Below, in pieces: positions 34,367 through 48,040 of a stretch of 64,000 nt of DNA. A program made the position numbers and the translations under genes. The number at the start of each line of letters is the position of its first letter. Positions within the stretch are counted from its first letter, which is position 1. Source of the DNA: Balanoglossus misakiensis (lineage: Eukaryota > Hemichordata); contig JBECUI020000028.1 of assembly GCA_040954595.2 (NCBI GenBank), positions 1 to 64,000 on the forward strand, given 5' to 3'. The notes beneath the pieces were generated by a model, which worked only from the letters and a program-made list of their open reading frames with translations, was not told where the DNA came from and searched no databases.

Positions 34367-35435
34367 ACTCCTGTCACAGTACCGTAATTGATACAAAGGC
34401 AAACTGTTATATTTACTTTCCTGAGTTAATTTTCACGAAGTGTAGTAAAATATCTAATTATATGTGCCTCCCACACCATAACACCGTACTTTCTCCGTAT
34501 GTACACTGTAGCTGCACATGCGCTCTCGGTGGATGATAGATGACCTTGGGTCATGTAATCAACACGCGACCTTACGTCAGCTGCCTCCCCAGGGATAAGC
34601 CTCACCACTGCCCACATGGTAGCTGGGCAGGAACTCTTCGACTCGCGCACTTACCCTATCCCATTCTCGTGTCGACGCTGTACAAACGCAACGCGCATGC
34701 GCGAGTTAACCCGGAAGCGTTTGCAGCGTGATTCGTACAGTTTTCTCTGCTGGAGCCAATTACTTGAGACTTCTGGCCGTAATCATGAGGAGGAGAAACC
34801 AATAGTACAGAAATAGAGTTAAAGGAGTTGATGAATTGTCGTTTCGGACGGTTTAACTTGGTTAAGTATAAACGAAATGAGTTTTACCGTATAATGTCGC
34901 GATCAGTAACATGGTCAACTGATCGATTTTGATATGATGGGTGTTCGTCACAACCCTCATATGATCGTGCGTACAATCCCTTTCTTTTAGTTTTGCATGT
35001 GGATAACTGATTTTAACAGTTGGTATGTTTTGGTCTGATTGATAGACAATAACATCCCAATGTATCTCACTTGACCAGCATATAGACTATCTTCTTTGCA
35101 TTCAATTGTTTTACTGTCTATCAGACTATCTTCTTTGCGTTCAATTGTTTTACTGTCTATCAATCAGTTGCCCTACCACCACGACAAGGTACATACCATA
35201 GGTAGGGAATGTAGGTGTTCTGTGTGTGCATAGTGAGTGTGTGTCAATGTTGACATTTAGCAAATATATCACATTGCATGATCGGCATTATTATTACTCG
35301 TACTGGTATTTTGTTGATGTCCATTTGTATTTTACTGCTTTTAAATCCACATTTTTTGCACAACAAGGATATGACAATGGTAATTGCAAGCCACAAGAAT
35401 CACACTGTCTTGTAATTGTGGCATTGATCATGAGC
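34367..35435. other. No gene recognised; one 2-copy duplication
   Basis: Two tandem copies of a 42-bp unit (ACTATCTTCTTTGCATTCAA...) lie at about 35086-35162. 34540-34740 is CpG-richer and could be a promoter, but no coding exon follows that I can support. Confidence 0.4.
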
Positions 35436-38400
35436 TTACCTGTCGGTGAAGGACAGAGGTGTTATACTACCAACAGCATTGCTGATATCATTCCCAGTTG
35501 TGAGCTGATTGAATTTTGTAAGTAAATGTCTTGGTTCATCCAGTGAAGTTGTTAATAACACTGCACCCAACTGATGTCCACTCAAGATGTGATAGTGGGA
35601 ATCAAAGAGAATCAACTGAAAAAAAAGACAATGATAGTTCATCTAACTTTGTGTGTACTTTAATACAAGTATATTTTCATGGTTATATCTTATTATTTAG
35701 AGTTAGATGTTTTCATATTAAGTGAATCAAGTGCCATGGTGCCCAAAACTCAAGTTGGATAGCAGTATTATAATTATGTTATTATTTGACTTAATGAAAT
35801 GCCAAAAATACACAGCAACTGTTTTGTGATAATCATTACCTTGTTTTGGTGCCTGTAGAAAACCACACTCTGTCCTCGTGAAATGTATATTGCAGTGTAA
35901 ATGGTTTCTCGTGAGAACTGTTGTTGTAACTGATATACAAGACTTTCTGTTGTGTCGCTGAAATTGTTGTAAACAGGACCTATCTCTTGATTGTATTGTG
36001 TAGGAAACCTGCAATGTGCAACTGCCTCTTCAACAGTCAAATTAAGTGAAGGGGGAGAGACATGTTGTTCGATATATCTGGAAGTGAAAGAAAAATAATT
36101 TGGTAAGTACTGAATAATAATGTTCCAACTATGAGTAAAGATCCGCCATACATGTAACTTTGACCTCTGTAGAAACATTTTACTGACACATTTTTTTTTT
36201 AAATTTGGCTGGATGATGACTTTACATATACATATACATGTACATTGTTTTTACATTATTCATGATTGATAAAGTATCATACACAGGCTTACCTGTCATG
36301 GCTTTCATTTCCTGACTTGAGACCTAAATACAGTAGTGAACTAACTGCATGGGGTAGAGATGTGTGTGTGTTTACCTGGGATGGAATCTGATCCAGGACT
36401 GCTCTATTCAAATGGAACAGTCTAGCTATATACAAAGCGATTATGGTACATGCATTGCTGCTGCCATGTCTTACACCGGCCTGACTGAAACTGGGTGGAA
36501 ATACCCAATATAAACAGTTGTGATATGACTGTGTTTGAGGCATGGATAGAAGCATTGTAAATGATCTACCGGACGAGGATGTAGTGTTGTTTTGTGACTG
36601 GTGCTGTGTCTGGCTTTGTCTTTGTATTGGAGGTTGTTCTCGGTGTGGCTGGTGTTCTTGGTGTCTACTAGTAATAGTATTGTCTGATGAGTTCTCACTG
36701 GTTTGTGCATGTAATAGCAAAGGACATGTTATTTATGACTTTGTTTGTTGTCTTGGTGTGACCATACTGTTTACAATGTGAACACCGTCTTCTGCTAGCT
36801 GCAAATGGTTGAGAAGATGGTTGTGTATTGGTACACGTCTGTCTGTCTGGTTGATGGTGTGGTCTTTGAATGTGTATATTTTGAAGTTTTGTGGAGAGGT
36901 CAATACCAAACTGGGGTGAAATGTAGTATTGCCTATCTCTTTGTGTGATGACAGGTGTAACATTACAAGTGGATGTTTCTTCATCTGTGCGCTGTTGTTG
37001 TGTTTGCTGTTGTTCATTTGAAACTGTAGGTGATGATTGTGTGGGCTGAAGGAGAGAGTCATTGAGGGATTTGACTAGTTTCTGTGCCTGATCCTGAATA
37101 AGAGGTGTGCATATTGGACAGCTTGAGTCAGTTTCAAGATGTGAGGAATGTATAAGATGACGGCATGGTAGGTGAAGGAGATCTGTAGTGTCATTATGTG
37201 GGTTGGAACAACCAGGATGGTCACATAATTTGTGAGGTGCAGGATCATGTGCTACTACATATGAAAGTGGCATTTGCTTGGGTTGAATCTGTGTGTGTAA
37301 GGTCTTAAGGTGGTAAGTTGGAGGGCCACGTGGCAAACCATCACTATCTGTATCCTGTGTTTTCTTGGACTTTCCAATATTGGCTGCTATATCTGTAAAC
37401 AAGGTGGTCATAGCTTCTGCTGCCTTCCCTGCCAAGACGGAGTAATCCCTTTTGCTGATCCCTCTCTGGCCTGGTGGTATGAACACGCTGGTTAGCTGTT
37501 GTTGGCAACTGTTGCAGCTGAGAGACCGGGCTGTTTTCTGGATGTCAGAAGCTGATATGTTGGTTCGTTGTGTGTGTCTTCTGAGCTGTGCATGAAACAA
37601 CTCAACAAGAGCTTCAGTGAAAGCAGTGAGATATGAAGAATAGTGTGATGTTAAAGATGTGAAAGATAGAGAGTGAAATTCTGAATCACTCAAGTATGAC
37701 AGACATGCCCTGTCGTAATGATGTCGTCCCCACTGGATGAAGAAGATGCTGATTCTCTTCATGAGTTGTTGATACAACTTGTAGTTACCAGATCGGAAGA
37801 CAGCAGCATACAAGAGGAGACAAGCTGGTAGAATGTCTTCCAGGGCATGGATGACAAAATCAACCTCTGGATCCTTGCAGTGGTGGAAGGTTTGAAGTAC
37901 CTGCTCACGGACCAATCTCCAGCCAAGGTAAAATGTACACAGCACCAGTTTTGTCTGCCATGGTCTTGGTTTCAAGGGAAGGTCTCTCTGGAACACTGCC
38001 TTGTACAATGGAGCATAGATTGCCCAACACATCATCACATGGTCTTCATCGATGTTGAGGTTGACATGTAGTGGTCCCTGTCTTGGAATAATATTTGTAT
38101 TAATCTTACCCTGTGCTTGTAATTTCTTGCTGAAAAACCACCCAGGCCAATCTGCTATCATAACCACGGCATACTTTGCAGAGTATAATCTGAAAGCAGG
38201 AATTTTGTCTAAGATGTGTTGATAACATGTTTGGTAATTCTCAAGACAGTGGAGAGGCATTTCAAGGAGATCAACAAGATGTGAGTGTTTGAGTGAGTGC
38301 ATCATCCTGAATTGATATTCTTTGTATAACTTGAAATGCTCCAACATTTCATCAAATTTGTCTGGTGTGATGTTTGTGTAGTCTGTTGGTAATGAATCCA

Positions 38401-40619
38401 TGATAGTTTGTGTTTGGCTCATGGTCTCTTGTATAGTGTGTGTTATTATGTCAGGATCTACACCACCAATGACACCATTAACTACATTGTGCATTGTTTC
38501 ATTTATTGGTATGGCAGGGCAACCTGGAATAGATATTAGTATTGTAGCAAAGTGGAGAGCAGAAGATGTTTTCATGTCTGTGGGTCGTTTGTGTAATTGT
38601 ATGTGATGATAATCATCTATGTTAAGGGTGATCAACAGTTTCTTCTGTGAGGGAGAAAAAAGATAAAATGTATAATTATTAAGTGGATTTAGAACTTCCA
38701 GAAGATGTACATGTATATGTACACACAACACAAACATGATGTAATACTGATCACTGACATTTCCACTTTCAAGCAGAATACCAATTTTAGATGATGGTTA
38801 TGTAAAAAAATCAATTTGTATAACTAATTTGCTAAGAAAATAGATTTTATTCAAACAAAATTTCTACTTACATTGTATGCATCTAACACACGCCTATTTG
38901 TTGTTTCAAAGTTTCGGGTGGCAAGATGTTCTCAAAGCGCTTTATTGTGTTTTGGCTAGCAGAATACCCCATCACACGGCCCAGTACCAACCCTTCCCAA
39001 GAGAGTCCATGTTGACGAAGAAACAAGCCACAGTCCTTTTCCAGTGTGGAACACTTTTGTGATCTGTCTCAAGAAATTTTGCATGATTGGTTAATGTGTA
39101 CTCCCCACAGCAGTTTTATATAAAAACTGAAATAATAACTGAAAATATTTGTAACATACATTTTTAATCTGTCTGAACATGACAAATGGACCATAGAAAT
39201 TACCTGAAGTAGGAGAGAATGTGTAGTAGCGCAACAGTTCTTTTTCTTTGCAGATGATATCTCTCTGTTGATAGCCTATTGTCTCTTCTGCAGATTGAAT
39301 TGAAGATGGCCTGATATAATCCTGGACTGTGTTCGTTGCAAAATGTCTCCATGGACTCACTGCTATACAATCTTTTGTGGGGATTTGTCTCATAATATTT
39401 TAAGAGGGCTTGTTGAAACAACTGTACTGATTCCGCAAAGTTAAAACCTACCAAGCAAACATATTAAAGGGTGAAGACAAGTTTTCAAAATACCAAATAT
39501 CTAGCTCTTGACATTGTTATTATTTTTTCACATGATTGATACAGTTCAACTCATACCCTGTGTGTAGGGATAATGCAAAAATACTTTCATGTGTTTATTT
39601 CTGGTACTGACCAAAATTATGTATTCACAGTATTTCTGGTGACTTTAATAAAAATTGATGATATTGGTCTGGTAACCAAAACATGTGTGGTTAACCTAGT
39701 TGAATAAAATGGCTATTTACCTTTTGACAACTTTTTGACGTCTCCCATTATTTTGTCCCAAATGTCCCCCTTTACATGGAAATGGCCATCGGAAAACTGG
39801 ATGACCCCGTACAGTGTTTGCATAAATGTATCTTCAGTAACCTGCTGAAAAATATTTAATAAAATATACTGAAAAAACCTGAACATGGACATAATATGAA
39901 TAATTTAATTACATGTACTCTCTTGTGATGTAATATGAATGATTGCATTCTTTTATCAATGGTCAAAGTTATTAACCATGTGATACTTACATTACAGTTG
40001 GTCTCATGCTCGTCACAGGTCGAGTCAGGCAAAGAGTGGTGGAATGGAACTGGAGCTCCTCCCTTTTTGTGCAAATGAAAATGAAAAGTTATTCTAGATT
40101 TCTAGTAACCATGATTTTGTATTGCTGGCCAGTATCCATTCATTTGCCAGTTAAATTTTCATATTTTGAACAGATAAAATTAAAAATCGTACTACCTTTG
40201 TGTTACGTGATTTAGATTTTCAGCAAACTCTAATCAAACATGATATATAATGGTGATTTTTTTCTCAATGATGTTGAATTTTATCAGAAAAGTCACATAC
40301 AAGATTCCCTCACCTGATGTTCAACTCTTTGCAAACAAGTATGGCAGATCATGCTTCCTACAGTGTTCAGACCTTTCTGCCGTAATTCAACCAAAACCTG
40401 CATTGGGCATGATCTTAATGACCTCGAATGACCAGTTGTTGATGGATATATGCAGGTCTTGATTCGGCGGCTCTTATCATAGTGAAGTCTGCATAAAAAT
40501 TCCCCCTCCCCCACTGCAGCAAACAATGCATGTCTACCATAGACTCGACGGCGCTCACCACTACATAAATCTTGGTATTGAGACCGTGTACGTGGTGACA
40601 AAGCGCATATCATCGCCAT
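35436..40619 (-). pseudogene. Multi-exon transposon-type gene: zinc-finger, RING-like, zinc-knuckle and cysteine-protease-like parts; two frameshifts
   Basis: Exons are 40619-40314, 40062-39991, 39841-39721, 39447-39204, 39063-38872, 38644-36293 (two frames), 36077-35840 and 35615-35436. Phases agree except at two places. Near 38910-38950 one base must be lost to reach TTNRRVLDAYN. Near 36735-36745 a duplicated ATAA shifts the frame inside a zinc knuckle (CSHCKQYGH...C). Exon 4 ends RKRTVALLHILSYFR, a motif of large multicopy invertebrate proteins. The big exon carries LPCRHLIHSS...CPIC (RING-like). The last exons carry HGSSNACTIIALYIA and ILFDSHYHIL, matching a Cys ... Asp-x-His thiol-protease pattern like the tegument DUB fold (peptidase C76). 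Function is inferred; the family looks mobile or mobile-derived. It is nearly intact and could be functional if the shifts are sequencing errors. Confidence 0.6.
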
Positions 40620-40666
40620 CGTCAGGTTTGGCGTAGTACTGACTGGCTTCCTTATGAGTGAATGAT

Positions 40667-40900
40667 TTCAAATTTCCAACTTATAGCCATCATGTTGCTA
40701 AGGACGCCGTCATGGTTAGTTCAAAATTCGCGCCACGCTGTTGTTATGTTAATTACATCAGCAAACGTGTTAATTTCGCATTTCAAATTTCAAATTTCCA
40801 ACTTATAGCAATCAAGTTGCTAAGGACGCCGTCATGGTTAGTTCAAAATTCGCGCCCCGCTATGTTAATTACATCAGTAAACGTGCGAATTTCGCGGCAA
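40667..40900. repeat. Tandem duplication, about 120-bp unit, 2 copies
   Basis: The unit ATTTCAAATTTCCAACTTAT...GCTAAGGACGCCGTCATGGT...GTAATTACATCA occurs twice with minor changes, immediately upstream (on minus) of the 40,619 start codon. It could sit in that gene's promoter. Confidence 0.8.
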
Positions 40901-40904
40901 GACT

Positions 40905-42384
40905 GACTTCCGCATCAAAACACGCTCAAAATCATTCTAGTTCTACGTCCACGGTGTTACAGAAACAACATTTTGTTGTTATTTTGTATAGCTGTGTAGT
41001 AATTTAATATTATTAATAGCATTATCTGCTAATTTCACGTTCAGGTGGTTGCATCATCGGGGACGATGGCCTTGTGCAGTGTCTTGAATCTCGTCTGTAC
41101 TAATAACCATGCCAAACTTTCGCTAAAGAAGGCATGACCAACTTCGGAAGCTTGGAAACATACTCGGGCAAGCGAAGTTTTTTCCGGGCAAAAGTATGGC
41201 TTTGAGTCAATTACTAAGCTTCAATTTGGAAAAGTTTTAGAACCAGCAACTTTAATTTGAAACCAGCAACTCCTTAAAACTGAGGATACGTCACTGAAAA
41301 AATGAAGGCTCCAAAACGGAGGGACAAATGTGCGTGATTTATTCCTTGCAGAAAATGACTCAAAATAAACTATAAAATGCATTTAGAATGTTGTTGTTCG
41401 TGTACATTAATCCCTGTGTAGTTTTTACTTCGGAAAGATCGACGGTTGAGTAACCCAAGCACCTCCATTTTTGTTGATGCGCGCAGGAATCAAAGTCTCG
41501 ACCACCCCTCCAGTGATAATCGACGAACTATTGTCAAAGAATGCGCACAACTATGCGCAATGCATTTGTACAGCGTCGAATTCTCGTGTACGTTAAGGCG
41601 TGGGCGCCCTCTATCGACAGACTGAATACGTTAATCGAGCATAATAAACAATTGTAACCACACCAGCCAATCAGTTGATGTAATTCATGTTCAAGACAAG
41701 CAAATAAAATGAGACATTTCCGAGAAAACCTCCAAAACTATTATCATGTGACAAATAGTGGCATTTTGGGGGTCGAAAATGATATTCTTAAAAGAAGGCC
41801 AAAAATCCACCGCTAGATGCTCACAATCCCATTATTATTTTTTAGTTTCACCTTATGACCCGTCAACTTTCTCTGATAGGACTCATACTGTAGTGTATTT
41901 CGCTGCCATAATATTTTGACGATGTAGATTATCGACTACCCATTGACCGGCAGCCAAAATTCCAACATTTATAGGGTTATGCTGAATCATTAACTACGTT
42001 TTCAAACACAGTATCGTAATCTTGAAATGGGCGAACATGTTAACCTTCGATTACGACCAGAGGTGTCAGAAAATAAAGCTGTTTAGCGGTGGATTTTTCG
42101 TATTTTCCGCCTCGTAAATTATCCTTACCCTGGGACGCTCGTCCAGGGGTGCCATTACGTAATGCCTTAGTTGGCGTGATGCATTGTGGGTAAAATCAGC
42201 TGATCGTATACGCGTATCCTAGCAACTGACATGGACGCTACCATTAGCGCCCGCCCGCGTTCAAGATCATTTTAGTGTCGCTACAGTTCAGAAAATCGGG
42301 AACATACATAATTCCCAATCAGTTTGGGATGATTTTTAGCCACAAGTAGTAATTACTGTCACTCATTCACTTATTTAACAAGCC
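40905..42384. other. No gene recognised; upstream region of the next gene
   Basis: No supported exon. 42178-42191 (GCATTGTGGGTAAA) resembles the promoter motif seen between the first two genes, in a position suiting a promoter for the start at 42385. Confidence 0.35.
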
Positions 42385-45300
42385 ATGACAACATTATATG
42401 AGGGAAATAAACCTTTATTTCAACTTCAATCTGGTGAGTACATGGTTTTCATTTTACCCCATCAAAATAGTGCGTCTTGAAAGGTCAAAGTTCAACTTTT
42501 CCTTTGTTCATGTAAAATTGGCGCCATATTCAAATTGCAGCAGATGATCCCTTCAGCTGTTATTTGGAGGTATGCACTTGTTCAGTTGGCATGTTATCAT
42601 GGCATTTTGTGGTTATTTTATGGCCATAGCTGCAAGAGCAACAAAAGAGCTTTCTAATTCCGAAAGTCTACTCAGGAAAAGGCTGAAAATACATCAAGAT
42701 TTATGCCTGTTTACAACATATCCATTGGACAAAGGTATGCCAAATATCAGGATATCATGGCTAACAGCAGAAATATGCAAGTTACCAGTTTAAATTTAAA
42801 CTGCCACGATTTGAGAAAACACTAAGTGCTTCAGTTCAATGGTTGAATTCCAGGAAAAATGTCAGTATTTCTACAGCATTTTTCTGCAACTAGTTGGCAA
42901 AAACTGCCTTTATCAAGGCAAATCCTACACACAGCACTTGACTGTCAAGAGTGCCAAAGTAGCAATGTTGATGTTCTACTTTTGAACAAGTACTATCAGA
43001 AACATATCAAAAGTCTTCCCTTCTCGACTGTTGAGGTAATTGAAGATGCAATGGGAGAGATGCAACAACTACAAAATCCACATGAGACAAAGCTGACTGT
43101 CCCTCTTAAATCTGCCGTAAGAACTGCCGGACAGCTATATCAGCGAGTAGAGGAGTCATACAATAAAGTGTACTCAACACCTTTCAGTGAAGCGCTTCTC
43201 AAAGTTCCGGGGTTCAAGCTACAGACAAAAATCAGCAAAGAACAGAAAAAGAAAGACAGACGAGCACTTTATACTAATGTCAAGCAAAGCATCGAAAAAT
43301 CCCACGCTAAAAATGACGGAGATTTAAAAACAATCCTAGGATCCGGTCAGTCATTTGCTTGCTACGAATCATGTTGACGGTCTGTTGACTTTGAGTCTAC
43401 CGATTCTGCCAAGAAGCGAGTAAATCGCCGTCTACAACTAGAATCCCTCAACAAGCTGACACCAAAAGACCATGTTGTAAAAACAGAGTCTGTTGAATGG
43501 GACAAAAGCTCATTTGTAAGTGAACTTTCCAATTATGATGCTGGCAAGGTCAACTGGAGTAGCCTTGCGAGAAAGTACGGGCTAACAGCTGCAAATGGTG
43601 GCCAAATACTGAAAGTACGCAACCTCAGCTGGCATCGACACTGACAAGTTCAATATCAATAAGAAGGTTCAAGGTCGAGATTTTGTCAGAAGAGTACACC
43701 GTAAAACATTGAAAGGTCTTGGGGGAGGTGTCACTTCCTCAACACCGACCAGCAAGAGCCCTGCAAGAAATATTGAAAACAAAAATAAGAAGTGGCGAAA
43801 TCGACATCGGTGAATTAATAGCACCAAAAGAGTTCCAAAAGATGACCATTGGAAAAGATGGCAAATTAAAAGAAGAAACTTATACAATCTACGCTAGAAA
43901 AATAAACTTACAGACAATCCGAAAACGAGAGCTTGACAGACAAATTAAGCTTGGTGTTCTGAGAAGCCATGTTTATGGGTATGACGACGGTCATTACCAA
44001 AACCTAGAAGAAAAAGAAATAAGGGATGAGCTACAAAGAATACACGAGTTGAAAGAAGGAGAAACCATCGATGAAATGCGCAGTAAATTAAAAAGACTAC
44101 ATCACTCACGGCACTTCAAAATATGGCATGACCACAGTACTGTAGGCAACCATTCCCACATTGTCTTCATGGTGAGCTGGATATACGACGCGGCAACATA
44201 TCTGACAAATGAGGAGTACTTGGAGAAACACGGAAAAAAAGTAAACGTTGACTCGCTTGTTGAGAAGCCACATCTATATATAATGGGACGATCCAACTCC
44301 AATGACGTTGATCAGCTGTCATATGTTGAAACCAGAGTAGAAGATCTAAAATGTGCAACAGGACCAATAACATCCGACGAAGGTTCCAGGGAATACACAG
44401 ATGTCCACCGATTTTTTCATGGCGATGGACCGGCACAGGAGTTTGAGGATTAGCACCAGAAAGGAGGTCACTACCAGTGCATCTGTGGAATAGAGTCAAG
44501 AAGACATGATGATCTGTCTGCATGTTACCATCTGAAATATCTGTCAATAGATGAGAAACGTAACTTGTTAATCAAGGGCAGCCCAATATGGAGAGAAAAG
44601 TCACGGCAAACTCCCCATCCATTTGCCAACTTAACAGTGGCCGACCTTAGGAGAGAGCTTGATGCTAGGGGTGAAGAAACTGAAGGATTAAAGAAGCCAG
44701 ACTTACAATCTAAACTCTCTGAAATTTTACATGGTATGCAGAGAGTACCAGCACTGCTCCATCTCACTCCAGAATATGATCTTGCTGAAATAAACTGCTC
44801 TGCATATGAAATTTTGCCATCAGAGCCACTCCATGACCTGAATGGACACATCCACAATGTGTTAGAAGAAATTCCAGCACAAACCAAGGATAAAGAAGAA
44901 GCAGTAAAGTTACAGAACTTTATTCAGGCAACATATGGTGGTAAAGACGAAATTCGGGGATGCGATGCACGCAAAGCTATCCTTCTGGTGTCCCAGTATC
45001 TTCACGAGAACAACATAAATACTGAGCATGGTCAGCTTATTGACACGCTTGCTGAAATAAGCGAAACTGCTTATAAACATGACAATGACAGATGCCCACG
45101 ACTGATTCTGCGATTGTATAACACTGTATTTTTGCATGGAATATTGTGCAAAAGGGTATTTGAGAAGCCAAAGAAACTTACCAAACGAAAGATGTTCGGG
45201 CGGTATTTCCATAACATCACCGTCCATCTACCTGATCAACTGAGATTGGTTTCTCTGAGGTCAACAAATGCTGAAAACCAGGAGCGAGTTTTCAATCGAA

Positions 45301-45924
45301 TACGGAGAGTGACGAAAACAACTTCCTCCAAGCGTCCAGGTGGTATCATAGGTAATGCCATGATACGTCTAGGTGCAGAAGAAGAGATGACAAAAGAAAG
45401 AGATCCATCACAAATTATAGAATCTGAAATTAGCAAAATTGGAAAGCAGCTCCCAAAACGTCAGAATACAGTAATCCCTGAGGACGAAATACTGCGACGA
45501 CCAACACTACTGCAAAGCCACTATGAAAGGATTGCAGATTTCTTGCTGCCAGGAGAAGGTGCATTGTGGCAGAGACATGAGGAAGCAATAGAGTTTTTAA
45601 CTCTGATACCCAGGATGATTTCAAGGTATCTGCAGTGCAATTTAGTCCCAAATATTTTAACTCACACTTTTATTTCTTTTCAATAACAATTACTGTTGAT
45701 TATATGCAGACATAATACAACAGATTGCATGGTGTTTTGGGACAGGAAAAACTAATCTAAAATATAGTATCAAAGCATCAAAAATTACATCTATACATGC
45801 CCTGTCTTTTTCATGGAACTTTTCTGTCAAGCAGGTTCTGTTATTTTTTGTGACGAGCAACCTCCATTTTTACAAATAATAGAACTATTCTCGGATATCC
45901 CACATGTTTTATGGCTTTCTAAAA

Positions 45925-46271
45925 AGGTCTCTCACTCGCTGCCCTTTTTCTTTTTGTGTTTTGATACAAAACACCATTTATGTTAATGTACATGTGTATA
46001 TGTAGTGAATGAACGTTCAACCACACACATGTTCCACCATGCTTGTATATGAGAGTAAAAACTCGCCCAAAATGAATAAATGGTAGAGACCGATTGTTCA
46101 TTTTGGCAAGGTTTTTCACTCTCGTGTCTACAAGCGGGATGGAAGGTGTGTGTGGTTGAATGTTCATTCAGTATATATCCACATGTACATTAACATAAAC
46201 AGTGTCTTGAATGAAACATAATATTAATGGGAAAAGGGCAGCGAGAGAGAGAGAGACTTTGTCCCTTTAAC
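45925..46271. mobile_element. Palindromic MITE, copy 2 (GTCTCTCACTCGCTGCCC ends)
   Basis: The left end AGGTCTCTCACTCGCTGCCC mirrors GGGCAGCGAGAGAGAGAGAG then ACTTTGTCCCTTTAA on the right. The interior matches 11.15-11.49 kb and 54.72-54.96 kb (shared AATGAATAAATGGTAGAGAC). It sits in an intron of the decayed gene. Confidence 0.75.
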
Positions 46272-47619
46272 AGCATGCAAATCCTTATTTATTTTGGAAA
46301 ATTCTATTGTAAAAATTGTCCAAGATTATAGTACTTACATTAGCCATTGGTGTTGTGTGTAAACTGTTATATAAAGAATGTTTGATCAATCTCCTTACCT
46401 GTTTATTTCTATAGGAACCAGGACCTCATCTGCATCATTTCCGGTCATAATCTCTGCAAAAGGTACAATGTGATATCAACAGGTGTTGGTAAGATTGTGT
46501 GGACAGAGTAAGAAGTGAAGCAATTGCTTTACCAATCCACAAGATAAAGCTCTATGACAGCAATGGTGAAAGAAGTGGTAGCCTCACTGTCACAGGCTTT
46601 CAAGATGATAGCAGACGTAAGAGCATATTACATCACAGTCAAACCAAATAAGTGACTTCATCTGTATGCATATAATTTTGGGGGAAACATTACTTTCAAA
46701 AATGTGAATTTCTTTCACTTCAGCCTGTCAAAATTAATTGACCTATATATACCCAGCCATGTTCAACTTTCAATACCACATGAATTCAATGAAAGTATAT
46801 CTAATGGGCAAAAGTGTTGCTTCTCGCCTGATTTAGCAAAATTGAGTGACATAAATACTGGCTGGAACGGCTTAGTTAAATGAACGTTTGAAATTATTTT
46901 TGAATTATGATTAGTCTATAACAGTAATAAATTTTGAAATAACACTATATAATACAAGCACTACAAAAAATGTCAATATTTTATACTACCTTATAGAATC
47001 CGAGGAAATTCCAGAGCATCCAATTGGTGTAGATGATGATGACCATGACTTGTTGATTGATCCTGGTTCCCATGAACACATCCTCTCAGTAGAAGATGAT
47101 AAACTTGCCCCTGATATTACCATGGACATGAATGACATCGAGCCGACAAGTGTACCTGAAAGGAACATAACATTACATGGTAGCAATGCTGAGGAGACCC
47201 GTTGCAGTATACCAATAGAAGATACAAGACAGACACAGCATAGTACAGGGGAAGACATCAACATGACAGACTGTGATTTGGAAACAGAGCACACTGAGGA
47301 GACAGTTGAAGCAGAAAGGATGGAAGTCAATGGTATGGAAAATTGCTGCACTCAAGGAGGTAACTATTACTATAGTGAAGTTACCATGTATGGGATTGTT
47401 CATTTCAAGGTTCCACTCATTCTTATTTCCTCCCCCCCCCCCCACCATCCCCAAATAAATCTGCAAGCCCCCATTCCAAGCACATAGTTATGTCACAGTG
47501 CAGGAGATAGTCATTTCAATTTTATTTTATTTTAGAAAGGAAAGATAAATGTGTGTGAGCGGGAAAAGATATGAAACATGACACACCCACATATATGTAC
47601 ATTTATAATATACCTCATG

Positions 47620-48040
47620 CTAATACTGTGCCGTGATTCGCCAGAATCCGTCACGTGATAGGAAAATAGAATCGACTATGAACCGCTAGGGAAATAGCAG
47701 AAAAAATATAAACCGGTCACGTGACCCGCGTGAGTGCGCAGACTCGGTCACGTCAATCAGCGTCGCGTCGTCTGACACAATGGCCAACACTGAAGATGTC
47801 GTCTGCCAGCCTCAAGAAAAAATTGCAAGATTTTCCCAGCTGTTAGCATGAGGTTTATTATAAAACACCTATAGCCTGGCCTATATTCGGGCCATAGCAG
47901 CCGTTTTTACCCCCTCGTGACTGTGAGTTACCAGAATCATATGCTATTTCCCTCGGCCGCATATGATTCTGGTAACTCACAGCCCCTCGGGTGTAATAAA
48001 CGGCCGCTATGGCCCTCATGGCCAGGCAATAGGTGTTCAA
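47620..48040. mobile_element. Fold-back MITE with a near-perfect terminal palindrome
   Basis: 47862-48037 folds on itself (ATTACCAGAATCATATG-type arms, CTATGGCCC / GGGCCATAG). The preceding 47620-47760 holds GTCACGTGACC. Parts match 54225-54560, so the two are one family. It lies inside the decayed gene between its 3' exons. Confidence 0.65.

Noticed and set aside
35221-35408. Extra last exon (coding RQCDSCGLQL...) for the 35-40 kb minus gene
   Set aside because: It would fit in phase with a Cys-rich end but needs an intron of only about 31 nt. The stop TAA directly after the previous frame is simpler.
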